DNA of 64,000 nt, from assembly GCF_025127995.1 (NCBI RefSeq), contig NZ_JAHLYP010000042.1, forward strand, positions 62,001 through 126,000. Reading direction: 5' to 3'. The translations under genes were made by a program, and so were the position numbers. Shown piece after piece: positions 52,969 through 61,958 of this stretch (position 1 is the stretch's first letter; each line of letters opens with the position of its first letter). The stretch comes from Synechococcus sp. CS-1332. GTDB taxonomy: Bacteria; Cyanobacteriota; Cyanobacteriia; PCC-6307; Cyanobiaceae. A model generated the notes under the pieces. The model had not been told where the DNA came from and made no database searches. It saw only the letters and a list, made by a program, of their open reading frames with translations.

Positions 52969-54135
52969 TCAGAAGATGTCCGCCGGGTCGGCGTCGCCCA
53001 GCTTGCGCATCGCCATGGCCGCCGAGCCCATGCACATCACCAGGATCATCAGGAAGACGGTGATGGCCCGATCACTGGCCATGGCCACGGGCAGCTTGGT
53101 GGCGGACTGGATGACGGCGTACAGCACCTGGCCGGCGGCGTAGGCGGGCAGATAGCCGAAGATCGCCAGCAGCAGGCCCTCCCTGGCCACCACACCGAGG
53201 AGGGTCAGCAGGCTGTAGCCCATGGCCATGAGGGTGGCGTATTCCGGCAGGTGGTCGCTGACATCGGAAAAAAGGATCTGATAAACGATCACGCACCCGA
53301 CGATGAAGCCCATGGCGGCCCCCAGGGTGAAGATGAAGCCGATGGCAGTGCTGCTGCGCCAGTAGTCCATCTCCAGATCGAGGAAGCCCTGCTTGGTGAG
53401 GACATTGACGTCCTCCGGCAGCAAGCCGCGCAGACGTTGAATCACCCGGGCGGGGTCGGCGCCGGGACGCAGGCGGATCAGCCCCAGTTCGATGCTGCCG
53501 GGGGGGGTGTTGGGCAGCAGGCTGAGGAAGGTTTCGCGGCTGGTGAGGATGTTGCCGTCGGCACCGAAGGAGGCGCCGGCGGTGAACAGGCCGGCCACCC
53601 GCAACCGTTTGCCGGCCACTTCGCTCTCCACGGTGCGTCCCTCGCGGAACCATTGGGCCACCGGTCCGAATTCATCACGGGACTGGTCGTCGAAGAGCAC
53701 CCGACCCTTCTGGGTGAGGCGCGGCGTCAGGGCGGTGACGGCCGGATCAATGAACAGGGGATCGCGGGGCTCGAAGCCGAGGGCCAGGATCGAGCGGGTG
53801 CCCTTGGTCTTCGGGTTGCGCCAGAGCAGCAGGTTCCAGTGCACCGGCGTGGTGCCGCTCACGTCCGGATCGGCCAGGGCCTGCACCAGCCGTCGCTGGG
53901 GGAAGCCGGTCATGCTGATCGAGCTCTTGGTGCGGGGGCTGAGCAGCACCAGATCGGTGTCGAACAGCTTGTGCACCGTGATGCTGGAGTCGAACAGGGC
54001 GTCACGGAAGCCCAGCTGCATGAACATCAGGATCCCGGCGAAGGTGATCCCGGCCAGGGCCACGGCCAGGCGCATGGGCTGGCGGGTCAGCAGCAGCCAG
54101 GCCAGGGGGATCCGGCGTCCCTGCCAGAACGTCAT
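52969..54135 (-). CDS. devC: DevC-like ABC exporter permease (FtsX/MacB family)
   Basis: The membrane subunit of the DevBCA exporter. The 388-residue protein has one N-terminal helix (PMRLAVALAGITFAGILMFMQLGF), a large periplasmic domain of about 220 residues, and three C-terminal helices starting near SSTAIGFIFTLGAAMGFIVG. This is the MacB/FtsX four-helix topology. IPLAWLLLTRQPMRL and SVSDVSDHLPEYATLMAMGY-like sequence are DevC hallmarks. Its ATG overlaps the devB stop by 4 nt, and devA follows 18 nt later. The substrate is not deducible. Confidence 0.9.
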   Translation of the reverse strand: MTFWQGRRIPLAWLLLTRQPMRLAVALAGITFAGILMFMQLGFRDALFDSSITVHKLFDTDLVLLSPRTKSSISMTGFPQRRLVQALADPDVSGTTPVHWNLLLWRNPKTKGTRSILALGFEPRDPLFIDPAVTALTPRLTQKGRVLFDDQSRDEFGPVAQWFREGRTVESEVAGKRLRVAGLFTAGASFGADGNILTSRETFLSLLPNTPPGSIELGLIRLRPGADPARVIQRLRGLLPEDVNVLTKQGFLDLEMDYWRSSTAIGFIFTLGAAMGFIVGCVIVYQILFSDVSDHLPEYATLMAMGYSLLTLLGVVAREGLLLAIFGYLPAYAAGQVLYAVIQSATKLPVAMASDRAITVFLMILVMCMGSAAMAMRKLGDADPADIF

Positions 54136-55076
54136 GGCTGCAGGCGGGCGATCACTTTGAGGCCGGTGAGGGAGGCGACCCGGGCCCCATCGCTGGGATC
54201 GAGTCGCACCCGCACCTCGACCACGCGGGCGTCGGCATCACCAGTGGGGTCAGTGGAGAGCACTTCCCGCTGGCGGACCTGGGGGCTGATGCGGCGCACG
54301 TTGCCCTTGAGTGTTCCATCAAAACCGCCGTTCTCACTGGTGAGGGTGACGGCCTGGCCAAGGCGCACGCGGTCAATATCGCTCTCGTAGACCTCGACGG
54401 AGGCTTCCATGCGATCACTGGCCCCCAGTTCGAGGATGCCCTTGTCGCCAGGGCGTTCGCCAACGCGGGACTGAATGCGCAGCACCGTGCCGTCGATCGG
54501 AGCCCTCAGTTCGGTGTTGACCAGGTCGGTGTTGGCCTTGACGAGGGAGGCCCTGGCCTCCTGCAGCTGGCCCTGGAGCTCCAGGGTGCGCTGCTCAATC
54601 ACATCCAGATCGGCCGCCGAATAGGCCCCGTCGCTGGCCAGCTTTCGGTAGCGATCCAGATCACGGGTCTGGATGGTGAGCCGGCGGCCGAGGTTGGCGA
54701 TCCGGGTGCGGATCAATGCCAGTTCCGCCCGTTGCAGCGGCTGGTTGTCGAAGCGGGCCAGCAGCTGCCCGGCCTGCACCTGGTCGCCCTCGGCGACCAG
54801 CAGTTCCGTGATCCGGGGGCTGCCGCCGATGCCAGTGATCGGAGCCGCCAAAACGCGCACATCGCCATCAGGCTCCAGCTGGCCCAGGGCCGCCACGGCC
54901 TCCACCGGGGCTGGCGGCCGGGCCACGGCGGCAACCGGGGCCTTGGGTGGCTGCAGGCGCTGATACACAACGACACCCCCGACCACGAGGCCCGCCACGC
55001 CGGCGGCGATCAGGCCGTTGCGCCAGGGGCCGGTGGGTCGTCGAAGAGCAGGTCTTCGATGTAGCGGTCCGCCCAC
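54132..55076 (-). CDS. devB: DevB-like membrane fusion protein of the ABC exporter
   Basis: The periplasmic adaptor (HlyD/RND-MFP type) connecting DevCA to an outer-membrane channel. After one N-terminal membrane helix ([22 protein letters not shown]), the protein has [22 protein letters not shown], a lipoyl/barrel-sandwich hairpin with an alpha coil ([15 protein letters not shown]), and a beta barrel starting [18 protein letters not shown]. The start is uncertain: GTG 55076 gives about 314 residues and overlaps the pcyA end by 67 nt; a later non-ATG start beyond the pcyA stop is also possible. The adjacent devC and devA confirm the system. Confidence 0.85.
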   Translation of the reverse strand: MGGPLHRRPALRRPTGPWRNGLIAAGVAGLVVGGVVVYQRLQPPKAPVAAVARPPAPVEAVAALGQLEPDGDVRVLAAPITGIGGSPRITELLVAEGDQVQAGQLLARFDNQPLQRAELALIRTRIANLGRRLTIQTRDLDRYRKLASDGAYSAADLDVIEQRTLELQGQLQEARASLVKANTDLVNTELRAPIDGTVLRIQSRVGERPGDKGILELGASDRMEASVEVYESDIDRVRLGQAVTLTSENGGFDGTLKGNVRRISPQVRQREVLSTDPTGDADARVVEVRVRLDPSDGARVASLTGLKVIARLQP

Positions 55077-55798
55077 TGGGGGTTGAACGCCTTCTCCAGA
55101 ACCCTCCGGGTCTTGTCGTTTTGTTTCTGTTGCTTGCAATACCTCAGCTGCCCTTGCCATCGGGCAACCGTAGCCGGATGGTCATGGGCTTGGGAAGGGC
55201 TGACGCTGGCGGCTTCGGCGAGCACGCCGAGGAACGCGGCGACCTCCTCGACGAACCCCTGTTCTTCCGCTTCCGACTCCGGCCGCACGAACAGGACGTG
55301 GGAGGAGAAAATCGAGCCCCAGGGCGGCAACTCCCGCACTTGCCCGAAAGCCACATGGGGGCGGGCGGCCAGGGCCTCGGCGATCGCCGCCGGCAGGCTG
55401 TCCCCCACCGGCGAGAGGTCGACGATGGCGGCGCTCACCCCGGCCTTGCCAGCCACGATGTCGGCGCCGAACACCGGCAGATCGTGGCGGGGGTCTGGGA
55501 AGAAGACGCAGTGGAGAATCTGCAGTCCGGCCCCGAGCCGGGCCGTCTCCAGATGCAGCTTGCGCATCCCCCGGCAGCGGTGCACCTCATTGCGGATGTA
55601 GAGGGCATCGCCCTCCAGGCTGCCGCTGATCGCCTCCAGATCGGGGTCGATCGCCAGGGGGGCCAGATCCGGCAGCGCGTTGCGACAGAGCCGGATCCGC
55701 TCGGCCAGACCATCCACCAACGGATGGATGCCCCCGTCCCCGGTCCCAGCGACCTCACCCATGGACACGCCGTCACAGCAGAATGCGGATCCTGCCAT
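55010..55798 (-). CDS. pcyA: Phycocyanobilin:ferredoxin oxidoreductase
   Basis: PcyA reduces biliverdin IX-alpha to phycocyanobilin, the chromophore of phycobiliproteins, with ferredoxin as donor. Family features include the [18 protein letters not shown] strand, [26 protein letters not shown] (with the active-site Asp and His region), [13 protein letters not shown], and the C-terminal [17 protein letters not shown]. The start is ATG 55798 (262 residues) or ATG 55762 (250 residues). With ATG 55798 only 6 nt separate it from the divergent M16 gene start. It leads the pcyA-devBCA group on the minus strand, suggesting co-transcription with the exporter. Confidence 0.95.
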   Translation of the reverse strand: MAGSAFCCDGVSMGEVAGTGDGGIHPLVDGLAERIRLCRNALPDLAPLAIDPDLEAISGSLEGDALYIRNEVHRCRGMRKLHLETARLGAGLQILHCVFFPDPRHDLPVFGADIVAGKAGVSAAIVDLSPVGDSLPAAIAEALAARPHVAFGQVRELPPWGSIFSSHVLFVRPESEAEEQGFVEEVAAFLGVLAEAASVSPSQAHDHPATVARWQGQLRYCKQQKQNDKTRRVLEKAFNPQWADRYIEDLLFDDPPAPGATA

Positions 55799-55804
55799 GC
55801 GTCC

Positions 55805-57079
55805 GTGAGTGTGTCCCTGGGTTGTTGCGGGTCCTTGTTGCCCGGGCTGGCCGCCCCCATCAGCCACACCCTCGCCAATGGCGTCGAACTGGTCCAGCTG
55901 GATCTCAAGGACGCCCCCCTGGTCTGCCTGGACTTCTGGTGCCGGGCCGGCAGCGCCTTTGAGGCTCCCGAGGAGAGCGGCATGGCCCATTTCCTCGAGC
56001 ACATGGTGTTCAAGGGCAGCGAAGGACTGGCGGCCGGGGAGTTCGATCGCCGCATCGAAGCCCTGGGGGGAAGCAGCAATGCCGCCACTGGCTTTGATGA
56101 TGTCCACTTCCACGCCCTGATGCCGCCGGAGGGGGCAGGAGAGGCCCTGGATCTGCTGATGGATCTGGTGCTGCAGCCCAGGCTCGAAGCCGACAGCTTC
56201 GCCATGGAGCGGCAGGTGGTGTTGGAGGAGCTCGCCCAGAGCGAGGACCAGCCCGAGGAGGTGGCCCTGCAGCGCCTGCTCTCCCTGGCCTGCCCCGATC
56301 ACCCTTACGGCCTGCCGATCCTCGGGCGGCGTGAGGCCCTGGTGGCCCACGACCCGGCCGCCATGGCCGCCTTCCATCAGCGCCAGTACGCCGCCGGCCG
56401 TTGCGTCCTGGCCCTCAGCGGCGCCGCGGCGGATGGGGATCTGCTGGCGCGGGCCGCTGCGGGCCCCCTCGCGGCACTGGCGACCACCAGCGCGGCCATG
56501 GCCCCGGCAACGCTTCACGTCACCCCGGGGATGCACCGACTGGCCCTGCCGCGGCTGGAGGCCGCCCGGCTGCTGATGCTCTGGTGGCTGCCTGCCGCCA
56601 GCGATGTCGAGGGCCTGGCGGGGGCGGATCTGGCCACAACCGTGTTGGCGGAGGGACGCCGCAGCCGGCTGGTCGACCGCCTGCGGGAGCAGCTGCAGAT
56701 CGTCGAGAGCATCGACCTGGACCTGCACGCCATGGAGGGCGGCAGCTTCGCCCTGCTCGAGGCGGTCTGCGATGAGGAGGATTTGGCGGCTGTGCGAGGG
56801 GCCATCACCCAGGTGTGGCAGGAGTTGCGCCAGGAGAGCCTCGGCGAGCAGGAATGGTGGCGGGCCCGCCGCCTGGTCGCCAACGGCTATCGCTTTTCCC
56901 TGGAATCCCCTGGCGGCGTGGCGTCCCTGATCGGCAGCAGCCGGCTGTGGGGACGGAGTCAACCCCTGGACCATCCCCTGGCGCTGCTGGATCGCTGGTC
57001 GCCAGGCCGACTCCAGGAGCAGATGCTGGACCTGCTGGATCCAGCCCGGGCCTGCCTGCTCGAGGCGGTGCCGGCATGA
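55805..57079 (+). CDS. M16-family zinc peptidase, catalytic subunit
   Basis: A 424-residue M16B peptidase with an intact inverted zinc motif: His62-Phe-Leu-Glu65-His66, followed about 75 residues later by [14 protein letters not shown], which supplies the third ligand Glu. The N-terminal domain begins [31 protein letters not shown]. The second half lacks the R/Y pair normally seen in [10 protein letters not shown]-like sequence (here REQLQIVES), so substrate binding is probably provided by the next gene product. The start is GTG 55805 or GTG 55811. Its stop overlaps the next start as ATGA. No signal peptide is seen, so cytoplasmic action is likely. Confidence 0.9.
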   Translation: MSVSLGCCGSLLPGLAAPISHTLANGVELVQLDLKDAPLVCLDFWCRAGSAFEAPEESGMAHFLEHMVFKGSEGLAAGEFDRRIEALGGSSNAATGFDDVHFHALMPPEGAGEALDLLMDLVLQPRLEADSFAMERQVVLEELAQSEDQPEEVALQRLLSLACPDHPYGLPILGRREALVAHDPAAMAAFHQRQYAAGRCVLALSGAAADGDLLARAAAGPLAALATTSAAMAPATLHVTPGMHRLALPRLEAARLLMLWWLPAASDVEGLAGADLATTVLAEGRRSRLVDRLREQLQIVESIDLDLHAMEGGSFALLEAVCDEEDLAAVRGAITQVWQELRQESLGEQEWWRARRLVANGYRFSLESPGGVASLIGSSRLWGRSQPLDHPLALLDRWSPGRLQEQMLDLLDPARACLLEAVPA

Positions 57080-58374
57080 GCCTCGCTACGCCTGCTATCT
57101 CCGAGGACAACCGCACCCTGGACGGGGGCCTGCCCCTGCGGATCCTGCACCGGCCCGGGCCGGCGATCCTGGCGGCCCGCCTGGCCATTCCAGGCGGCAG
57201 CGGCCGGGACCCCGCCGGTGGCCGGGGCGCCCACCAGCTGCTGGCCGGCAGCATGACCCGGGGCTGCGGCGAGCTGGATGCCGAGGCCCTGGCCGATTGC
57301 GTCGAGGGGGCCGGCGCCGCCCTGCGGGTGGAGGCCCAGGAGGACGGTCTGGTGCTGGCCCTGAAATGTGCCGCCGACGACGCCCCCACCCTGGTGCCCC
57401 TGCTGCTGGCGATGGCGCGGCGGCCGCGGCTGGAGCCCGAGCAGGTGGCGATCGAACGGCAGCTCAACCTGCAGATGCTGCAGCGCCAGAAGGAGGACCC
57501 CTTCCAGCTGGCCCACGACCAGCTGCGCCGCCTGCTCTACGGCGACGGCCCCTACGGCCATGACCCCCTCGGGATCGAGGCCGAACTGGCTGGTCTTGGA
57601 CCGGAGGACCTGCGGCCTCTGGTGGAGGGTCTCGGGGCTGACGGGGCAGTGCTGGTGCTCTGTGGCGACGCCCCTTCTGCCCTGGAGGCGGCCCTGGAGC
57701 TGGAACTGGCGGTGTCCCCCTGGAGCACCCACGCCCCCAGACCGCAGGCCTTCGCCGGTCCACCACGGGCCACGGGCCACTTTGGCCAGCAGGTGCAGGA
57801 CACCGAACAGGTGGTGCTGATGCTGGGGGCCGCGACCGTTCCCCTGGCCCATCCCGACGCCCTGGCCCTGCGGTTGCTGCAGGCGCACCTGGGCCTCGGC
57901 ATGTCCAGCCGACTGTTCATCACCATGCGGGAGGAGCGCGGTCTGGCCTACGACGTCGGTGTGCACCTGCCGGCTTTGTCCGGCGGTCCGCCCTTTGTCA
58001 TGCACCTGTCCACGTCGGCGGAGCGGGTGGCCGAGGCCACCACCTGCCTGCTGGATGAATGGCAGCGGCTCCTGGAGGAGCCCCTGGACGAGGGCTCACG
58101 TCTGCTGGCCCTGGCCAAATTCCAGGGGCAGGACGCCATGGGGCGCCAGACCTGCTCGCAGATCGCTGAACGCCAGGCCCTGGTGCTCAGCCAGGGCCTG
58201 GCCTCAGACCATGTGCGCCAGGTGATGGAGCGGGCTCCCGGGATCGGCGCCGAGGAGCTGCGGGCGGCGGCCCGCCGCTGGCTGGTCGCCCCCAGCCTGA
58301 GCCTGGTGGGGCCGGCCCCGGCCCTGGAACAGGCGCAGCAGGCCTGGCGGAGCCATGGACTCAGCCGTCCGTAG
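57076..58374 (+). CDS. M16-family peptidase homologue, R/Y-bearing non-catalytic subunit
   Basis: A 432-residue M16B protein that lacks the zinc motif: the equivalent of HxxEH reads His53-QLLA, so it should be non-catalytic. Its C-terminal half has the substrate-recognition R/Y pair in [15 protein letters not shown] (Arg285, Tyr292), which the upstream gene lacks. The two genes overlap by 4 nt and are best read as a heterodimer, as in mitochondrial processing peptidase and bacterial two-subunit M16B enzymes. It ends with [10 protein letters not shown] and overlaps the convergent sipA by 14 nt. The peptide substrate is unknown. Confidence 0.9.
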   Translation: MSLATPAISEDNRTLDGGLPLRILHRPGPAILAARLAIPGGSGRDPAGGRGAHQLLAGSMTRGCGELDAEALADCVEGAGAALRVEAQEDGLVLALKCAADDAPTLVPLLLAMARRPRLEPEQVAIERQLNLQMLQRQKEDPFQLAHDQLRRLLYGDGPYGHDPLGIEAELAGLGPEDLRPLVEGLGADGAVLVLCGDAPSALEAALELELAVSPWSTHAPRPQAFAGPPRATGHFGQQVQDTEQVVLMLGAATVPLAHPDALALRLLQAHLGLGMSSRLFITMREERGLAYDVGVHLPALSGGPPFVMHLSTSAERVAEATTCLLDEWQRLLEEPLDEGSRLLALAKFQGQDAMGRQTCSQIAERQALVLSQGLASDHVRQVMERAPGIGAEELRAAARRWLVAPSLSLVGPAPALEQAQQAWRSHGLSRP

Positions 58375-58657
58375 CGGCCGGCTCCAGGTCAGAGAGGTTG
58401 ATCAGGAAGGTGCCGCGCCGAAACCGGATGGCCCTCAGTTCCAGAGCCCGGATTTCCACGACCCGGCCCACTTCCCCCGGATCCACCAGATCCGGGGGAC
58501 GCAGCATCGGCATCGGGTCGGCGGTCTTGAGGTAGCGGAGGGGCTGGCGCAGGCGCACGGCATCACCCAGATGGATCGCCGCCATCGGAACCATCTCCGC
58601 AGCTTCCGACGGCGAAGCCTCCTCTGGCGCGGGATCGGTGGGGATGGACTCCGGCAT
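58361..58657 (-). CDS. sipA: SipA-like regulatory protein (DUF3148)
   Basis: A 98-residue protein whose C-terminal 70 residues match SipA, the small SH3-like protein that binds the sensor kinase NblS in cyanobacteria and affects high-light responses. The key segment is LRQPLRYLKTADPMPMLRPPDLV, with the conserved KTADPMPMLRPP, followed by GEVGRVVEIR and RFRRGTFLINLSDLEP. A 25-residue acidic N-terminal extension precedes it. NblS is not in the window. The gene is convergent with the M16 pair and divergent from bioY, whose start is only a few nt away. Confidence 0.82.
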   Translation of the reverse strand: MPESIPTDPAPEEASPSEAAEMVPMAAIHLGDAVRLRQPLRYLKTADPMPMLRPPDLVDPGEVGRVVEIRALELRAIRFRRGTFLINLSDLEPAATDG

Positions 58658-58661
58658 CGGT

Positions 58662-59309
58662 ATGGCTCTCCAGCAGGGTCCTGGCCCTTCTCAGCCGAAC
58701 CTAGCTGGAGCAGGATGGGCGCCAGTCACGAACGGTTCATTGCGAGCCCTTGCCACCTGGAGCGGAGCGATCGCCGGCCTGCTTCTCATCCTTGTCGGCG
58801 GTCTGGTACCGGCGGCCTTTCCGGTCCACGAGGCCGCTGGCTGGGGTGTACGCCCGCTCGGCATCACCCTGCAGGTGCCGGCCCTGCTGCTGACCGCCCT
58901 GGTCTGCGGGCCCCGCAGTGCCACCCTGGCCGCCGTGGCCTATCTCAGTGTCGGTCTGTTCCAGTTGCCGGTCTTCCATGAGGGCGGAGGCATCGGCTAC
59001 CTGCTCGATCCGGGCTTCGGCTACCTGGCGGGTTTCCTGCCGGCCGCCTGGATCACCGGAAAACTGTCACGCCAGCCGGGCATGGACGATCCCCTCGCCC
59101 TCGCAGGGGCCGCCGCCATCGGACTGGTGCTGCTGCACCTCTGTGGCCTGACGAACCTTTTGCTGGGCAGCCTGGCCGGCCGCTGGGGGGGTGACACCCT
59201 GACCCTGGTGGTGGGCTACAGCCTGGCCCTGTTGCCCCAGTTGCTGCTGTGCTGCGCTGCCGGGGTTCTGGGCTGGTTGGTGCGCCGGCTGCTCCTGGTG
59301 CCCTCGTGA
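58662..59309 (+). CDS. bioY: BioY-type biotin transporter S component
   Basis: BioY is the substrate-binding membrane subunit of an ECF-type biotin uptake system. The protein (about 215 residues from ATG 58662) has six hydrophobic segments, starting with ATWSGAIAGLLLILVGGL. The family motif region is GITLQVPALLLTALVCGPRSATLAAVAYLSVG and LLDPGFGYLAGFLPAAWITG. EcfA and EcfT are not adjacent, so it may use shared energising units or act alone. A start at 58638 would overlap sipA. Its stop overlaps the lspA ATG by one base. Confidence 0.9.
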   Translation: MALQQGPGPSQPNLAGAGWAPVTNGSLRALATWSGAIAGLLLILVGGLVPAAFPVHEAAGWGVRPLGITLQVPALLLTALVCGPRSATLAAVAYLSVGLFQLPVFHEGGGIGYLLDPGFGYLAGFLPAAWITGKLSRQPGMDDPLALAGAAAIGLVLLHLCGLTNLLLGSLAGRWGGDTLTLVVGYSLALLPQLLLCCAAGVLGWLVRRLLLVPS

Positions 59310-59785
59310 TGGCACGACCGATCCGCCAGCGGCTGGGGACGCTGCTGCTGGCGGGCCTCACCCTGCTGCTGGATCAGGTGAGCAAGGGCTGGGCCCTCAA
59401 CCACCTGCCCAGCGGCAGCATCCGGCCGCTGCTTCCTGGCCTGCTGCAGCTGCAGAAGGTGAGCAACACCGGGGCCGCGTTCAGCCTGTTCACGGGGGCC
59501 TCGAACCAGCTGGGTCTGGTGAGCGCCCTGGTGAGCCTCGGCCTGCTGGTCTGGATCCTGTGGCGCCCTCCTGCCGGCCTCTGGAACGGCCTGGCCCTGG
59601 GACTGCTGCTGGGAGGGGCGCTGGGCAACGGCATCGACCGCTGGCGCTACGGCGCGGTGGTGGACTTCCTGGAGTTCGTCCCGATTCACTTCCCGATCTT
59701 CAACCTCGCCGACGTGGCCATCAACCTGGCCGTGGCGTGCTTCCTCATTGATCTGCTGCGACCCCATGCCGACCGCCATCCTTGA
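59309..59785 (+). CDS. lspA: Lipoprotein signal peptidase LspA
   Basis: LspA (signal peptidase II) cleaves prolipoproteins after lipid attachment to Cys. The 158-residue protein has four membrane helices and the two catalytic aspartates in family context: GNGIDRWRYGAVVDF and FNLADVAINLAVA. VSNTGAAFSLF supplies the conserved Asn-Thr-Gly-Ala motif and LLLDQVSKGWAL lies in the first helix. ATG 59309 shares one base with the bioY stop. The following FHA-PBP gene begins inside the end of lspA. LptC in this window is a predicted lipoprotein substrate. Confidence 0.97.
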   Translation: MARPIRQRLGTLLLAGLTLLLDQVSKGWALNHLPSGSIRPLLPGLLQLQKVSNTGAAFSLFTGASNQLGLVSALVSLGLLVWILWRPPAGLWNGLALGLLLGGALGNGIDRWRYGAVVDFLEFVPIHFPIFNLADVAINLAVACFLIDLLRPHADRHP

Positions 59786-61958
59786 GGGACTGGAGCGGAG
59801 GCTGAGGCCCCGCTCCCCCAGCACAGGTCCCCAGCTCAGGGTGCTGCGCCCCGGCCTGCCGGACCTGAGCCAACCCCTACACGGCAGCCTCTACCGGATC
59901 GGCCGCGCCACCGACAACAGCATCGTTGTCGACCACACGGCCGTGAGCCGCCACCATGCTCTGCTCGAAAACCATGGCGGCCACTGGCTGTTGAGCGACG
60001 CTGGCTCCACCAACGGACTCTGGTGGCAGGGCCGCCGGGTTCGCGAGCTGGTGCTGCGCCGGGGGGATCAGGTGCGCTTCGGCCCTCCCGATCAGGAGGA
60101 TCTACCCACTCTTGTCTTCGCGCCTGAGGGGGGTCTGCGCCGGGCCTGGCTCGGGCGCTGGAGTGCTCGTGCCGCGGTGGCGCTGGGCGCTGCCGGCACC
60201 CTGCTGCTGGCCGTGTCCCTGCTGCAGGTGCCCACCCGGGGCAGCCTGGCGACGGTGCGGGGCCCGCTGCTCCTCTACGACCGCAGTAATCGGCCGGTGG
60301 CGTCCGTGGCCGATCGCAAGCGCCGCGAACTTCCCGACCTGGACGCCTATCCCGCCGTCCTGATCGATGCGCTGCTGGCCAGTGAGGACAACCGTTTCTG
60401 GTGGCATCCCGGCGTCGATCCGATCGGCACGTCCCGTGCCCTGCTCACCAACCTGCTCGGCGGCCGGGTGCTGGAGGGCGGCAGCACCCTGACCCAGCAG
60501 ATGGCCCGCAGCCTCTACCCGGAGCAGGTGGGCCAGGGGGAGACCCTGGGGCGCAAGTGGCGCGAGCTGCTGGTGGCCCTGCAGCTGGAGGCGCGCTTCA
60601 GCAAGCAAGAGTTGCTGCTGAGCTACCTCAACCGGGTGTATCTCGGCGCCGTCTGGGGGTTCGAGGATGCCTCCCGGCGCTTCTTCGGCCGGCCGGCGGC
60701 GGCACTGAAGCTGGAGGAGGCTGCCCTGCTGGTGGGCCTGCTGCCCTCCCCGAATGGCTACGACCCCTGCATCGATCCCACGGCGGCCCTGGCGTCCCGC
60801 AACCAGGTGCTCGACAAGATGGCCGCCTCCAACCGGATCAGCGCGGATCAGGCGCGGCGTGCCCGGCGCCAACCGATCCGGCTGGCCGCGGACGCCTGCC
60901 GCTCCGCCCAGCAACGGGGGGCCCCCTTCTACACCGACCAGGTGCGCCGCGACCTGGAGAACCTGGTGGGCAAGGAGGTGGCCGCCGAAGGCAACTTCCT
61001 GATCGACACCCACCTCGACCCCCTGCTGCAGGAGCGGGTCGAGGTGGTGCTGCGGCAGCGCATCGATGCCAGCCGAACGCTGGGTGTCAGCCAGGGGGCG
61101 GTGGTGGTGATCGACAGCCGCACGGGGGGGATCCGCGCCATCGCCGGCGGGCGCGACTACCGGCAGAGCCAGTTCAACCGGGCCTCGATGGCCCTGCGCC
61201 AGCCCGGCAGCACCTTCAAGCTCGTCCCGTATGTGGTGGCCCTGGAGCGCGGCGCCCGGCCCGGCGACCGGATCGCCTGCGGGCCGCTGGAGTGGGGCGG
61301 CCAGAGCTTCAGCAGCGGCTGTGGCGGCAGCCTCAGCCTGCGCCAGGCCCTGGCGATCAGCAGCAACACCGCCGCCCTGCGCCTGGCCCGCAAGGATGGC
61401 CTCGACGCCATCGTCAGCAAGGGCCGGGATCTGGGCTTCACCAGCCCCCTGGCCCCGGTGCCGGGTCTGGCCCTCGGCCAGAGCGAGGTGACTCTGCTGG
61501 AGCTCACGGCGGCCTATGCCACCGTCGCCGCCGATGGTCTCTGGCGGGCGCCCACTACGATCCGGCGGCTCACCGATGCCGAAGCCTGCGCCGCCTCCCA
61601 GGCGGCGGGACAGCGGGGAGGGGCCGATTGCCGGGCCTCCGCCGGCAGCTCCAGGGCCGTCACCAGCCCCGGCCGCCGGGTGATGAGTCCCGCCACCGCC
61701 AAGGCGATGCGGATCCTCCTGGAGGCGGTGGTCAGCGGCGGCACCGGCAGCGCCGCCTACGTGGGCGTCGGCAGCTGGGGCAAGACCGGCACCACGAACG
61801 AGGGCCGGGATCTGCTTTTCGTGGGCTACGCGCCCAGGCGCCAGTGGGTGATCGGCATCTGGCTGGGCAACGATGACAACAGTCCCACCGCCGCCAGCAG
61901 CGCCCTGGCGGCCTCCCTGTTCGGCGAGATCGTGCGCTCCGCCCCGCCGGGGTCATGA
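59748..61958 (+). CDS. FHA-domain bifunctional penicillin-binding protein (PBP1 type)
   Basis: A 736-residue class A PBP with an N-terminal FHA domain, an arrangement known in cyanobacteria. The FHA domain (about residues 47-115) has YRIGRATDNSIVVDH and SRHHALLE, which bind phosphothreonine. A membrane helix (about 141-161) precedes the GT51 transglycosylase domain, with the catalytic Glu in LASEDNRFWWHPGVDP and GGSTLTQQMARSLY. The transpeptidase domain has Ser488 (PGSTFK), Ser538-Ser-Asn540, and Lys679-Thr-Gly. Start could be ATG 59748 or 59766, both overlapping lspA. Its FHA domain implies Ser/Thr kinase input, but no kinase is nearby. Confidence 0.93.
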   Translation: MICCDPMPTAILEGLERRLRPRSPSTGPQLRVLRPGLPDLSQPLHGSLYRIGRATDNSIVVDHTAVSRHHALLENHGGHWLLSDAGSTNGLWWQGRRVRELVLRRGDQVRFGPPDQEDLPTLVFAPEGGLRRAWLGRWSARAAVALGAAGTLLLAVSLLQVPTRGSLATVRGPLLLYDRSNRPVASVADRKRRELPDLDAYPAVLIDALLASEDNRFWWHPGVDPIGTSRALLTNLLGGRVLEGGSTLTQQMARSLYPEQVGQGETLGRKWRELLVALQLEARFSKQELLLSYLNRVYLGAVWGFEDASRRFFGRPAAALKLEEAALLVGLLPSPNGYDPCIDPTAALASRNQVLDKMAASNRISADQARRARRQPIRLAADACRSAQQRGAPFYTDQVRRDLENLVGKEVAAEGNFLIDTHLDPLLQERVEVVLRQRIDASRTLGVSQGAVVVIDSRTGGIRAIAGGRDYRQSQFNRASMALRQPGSTFKLVPYVVALERGARPGDRIACGPLEWGGQSFSSGCGGSLSLRQALAISSNTAALRLARKDGLDAIVSKGRDLGFTSPLAPVPGLALGQSEVTLLELTAAYATVAADGLWRAPTTIRRLTDAEACAASQAAGQRGGADCRASAGSSRAVTSPGRRVMSPATAKAMRILLEAVVSGGTGSAAYVGVGSWGKTGTTNEGRDLLFVGYAPRRQWVIGIWLGNDDNSPTAASSALAASLFGEIVRSAPPGS

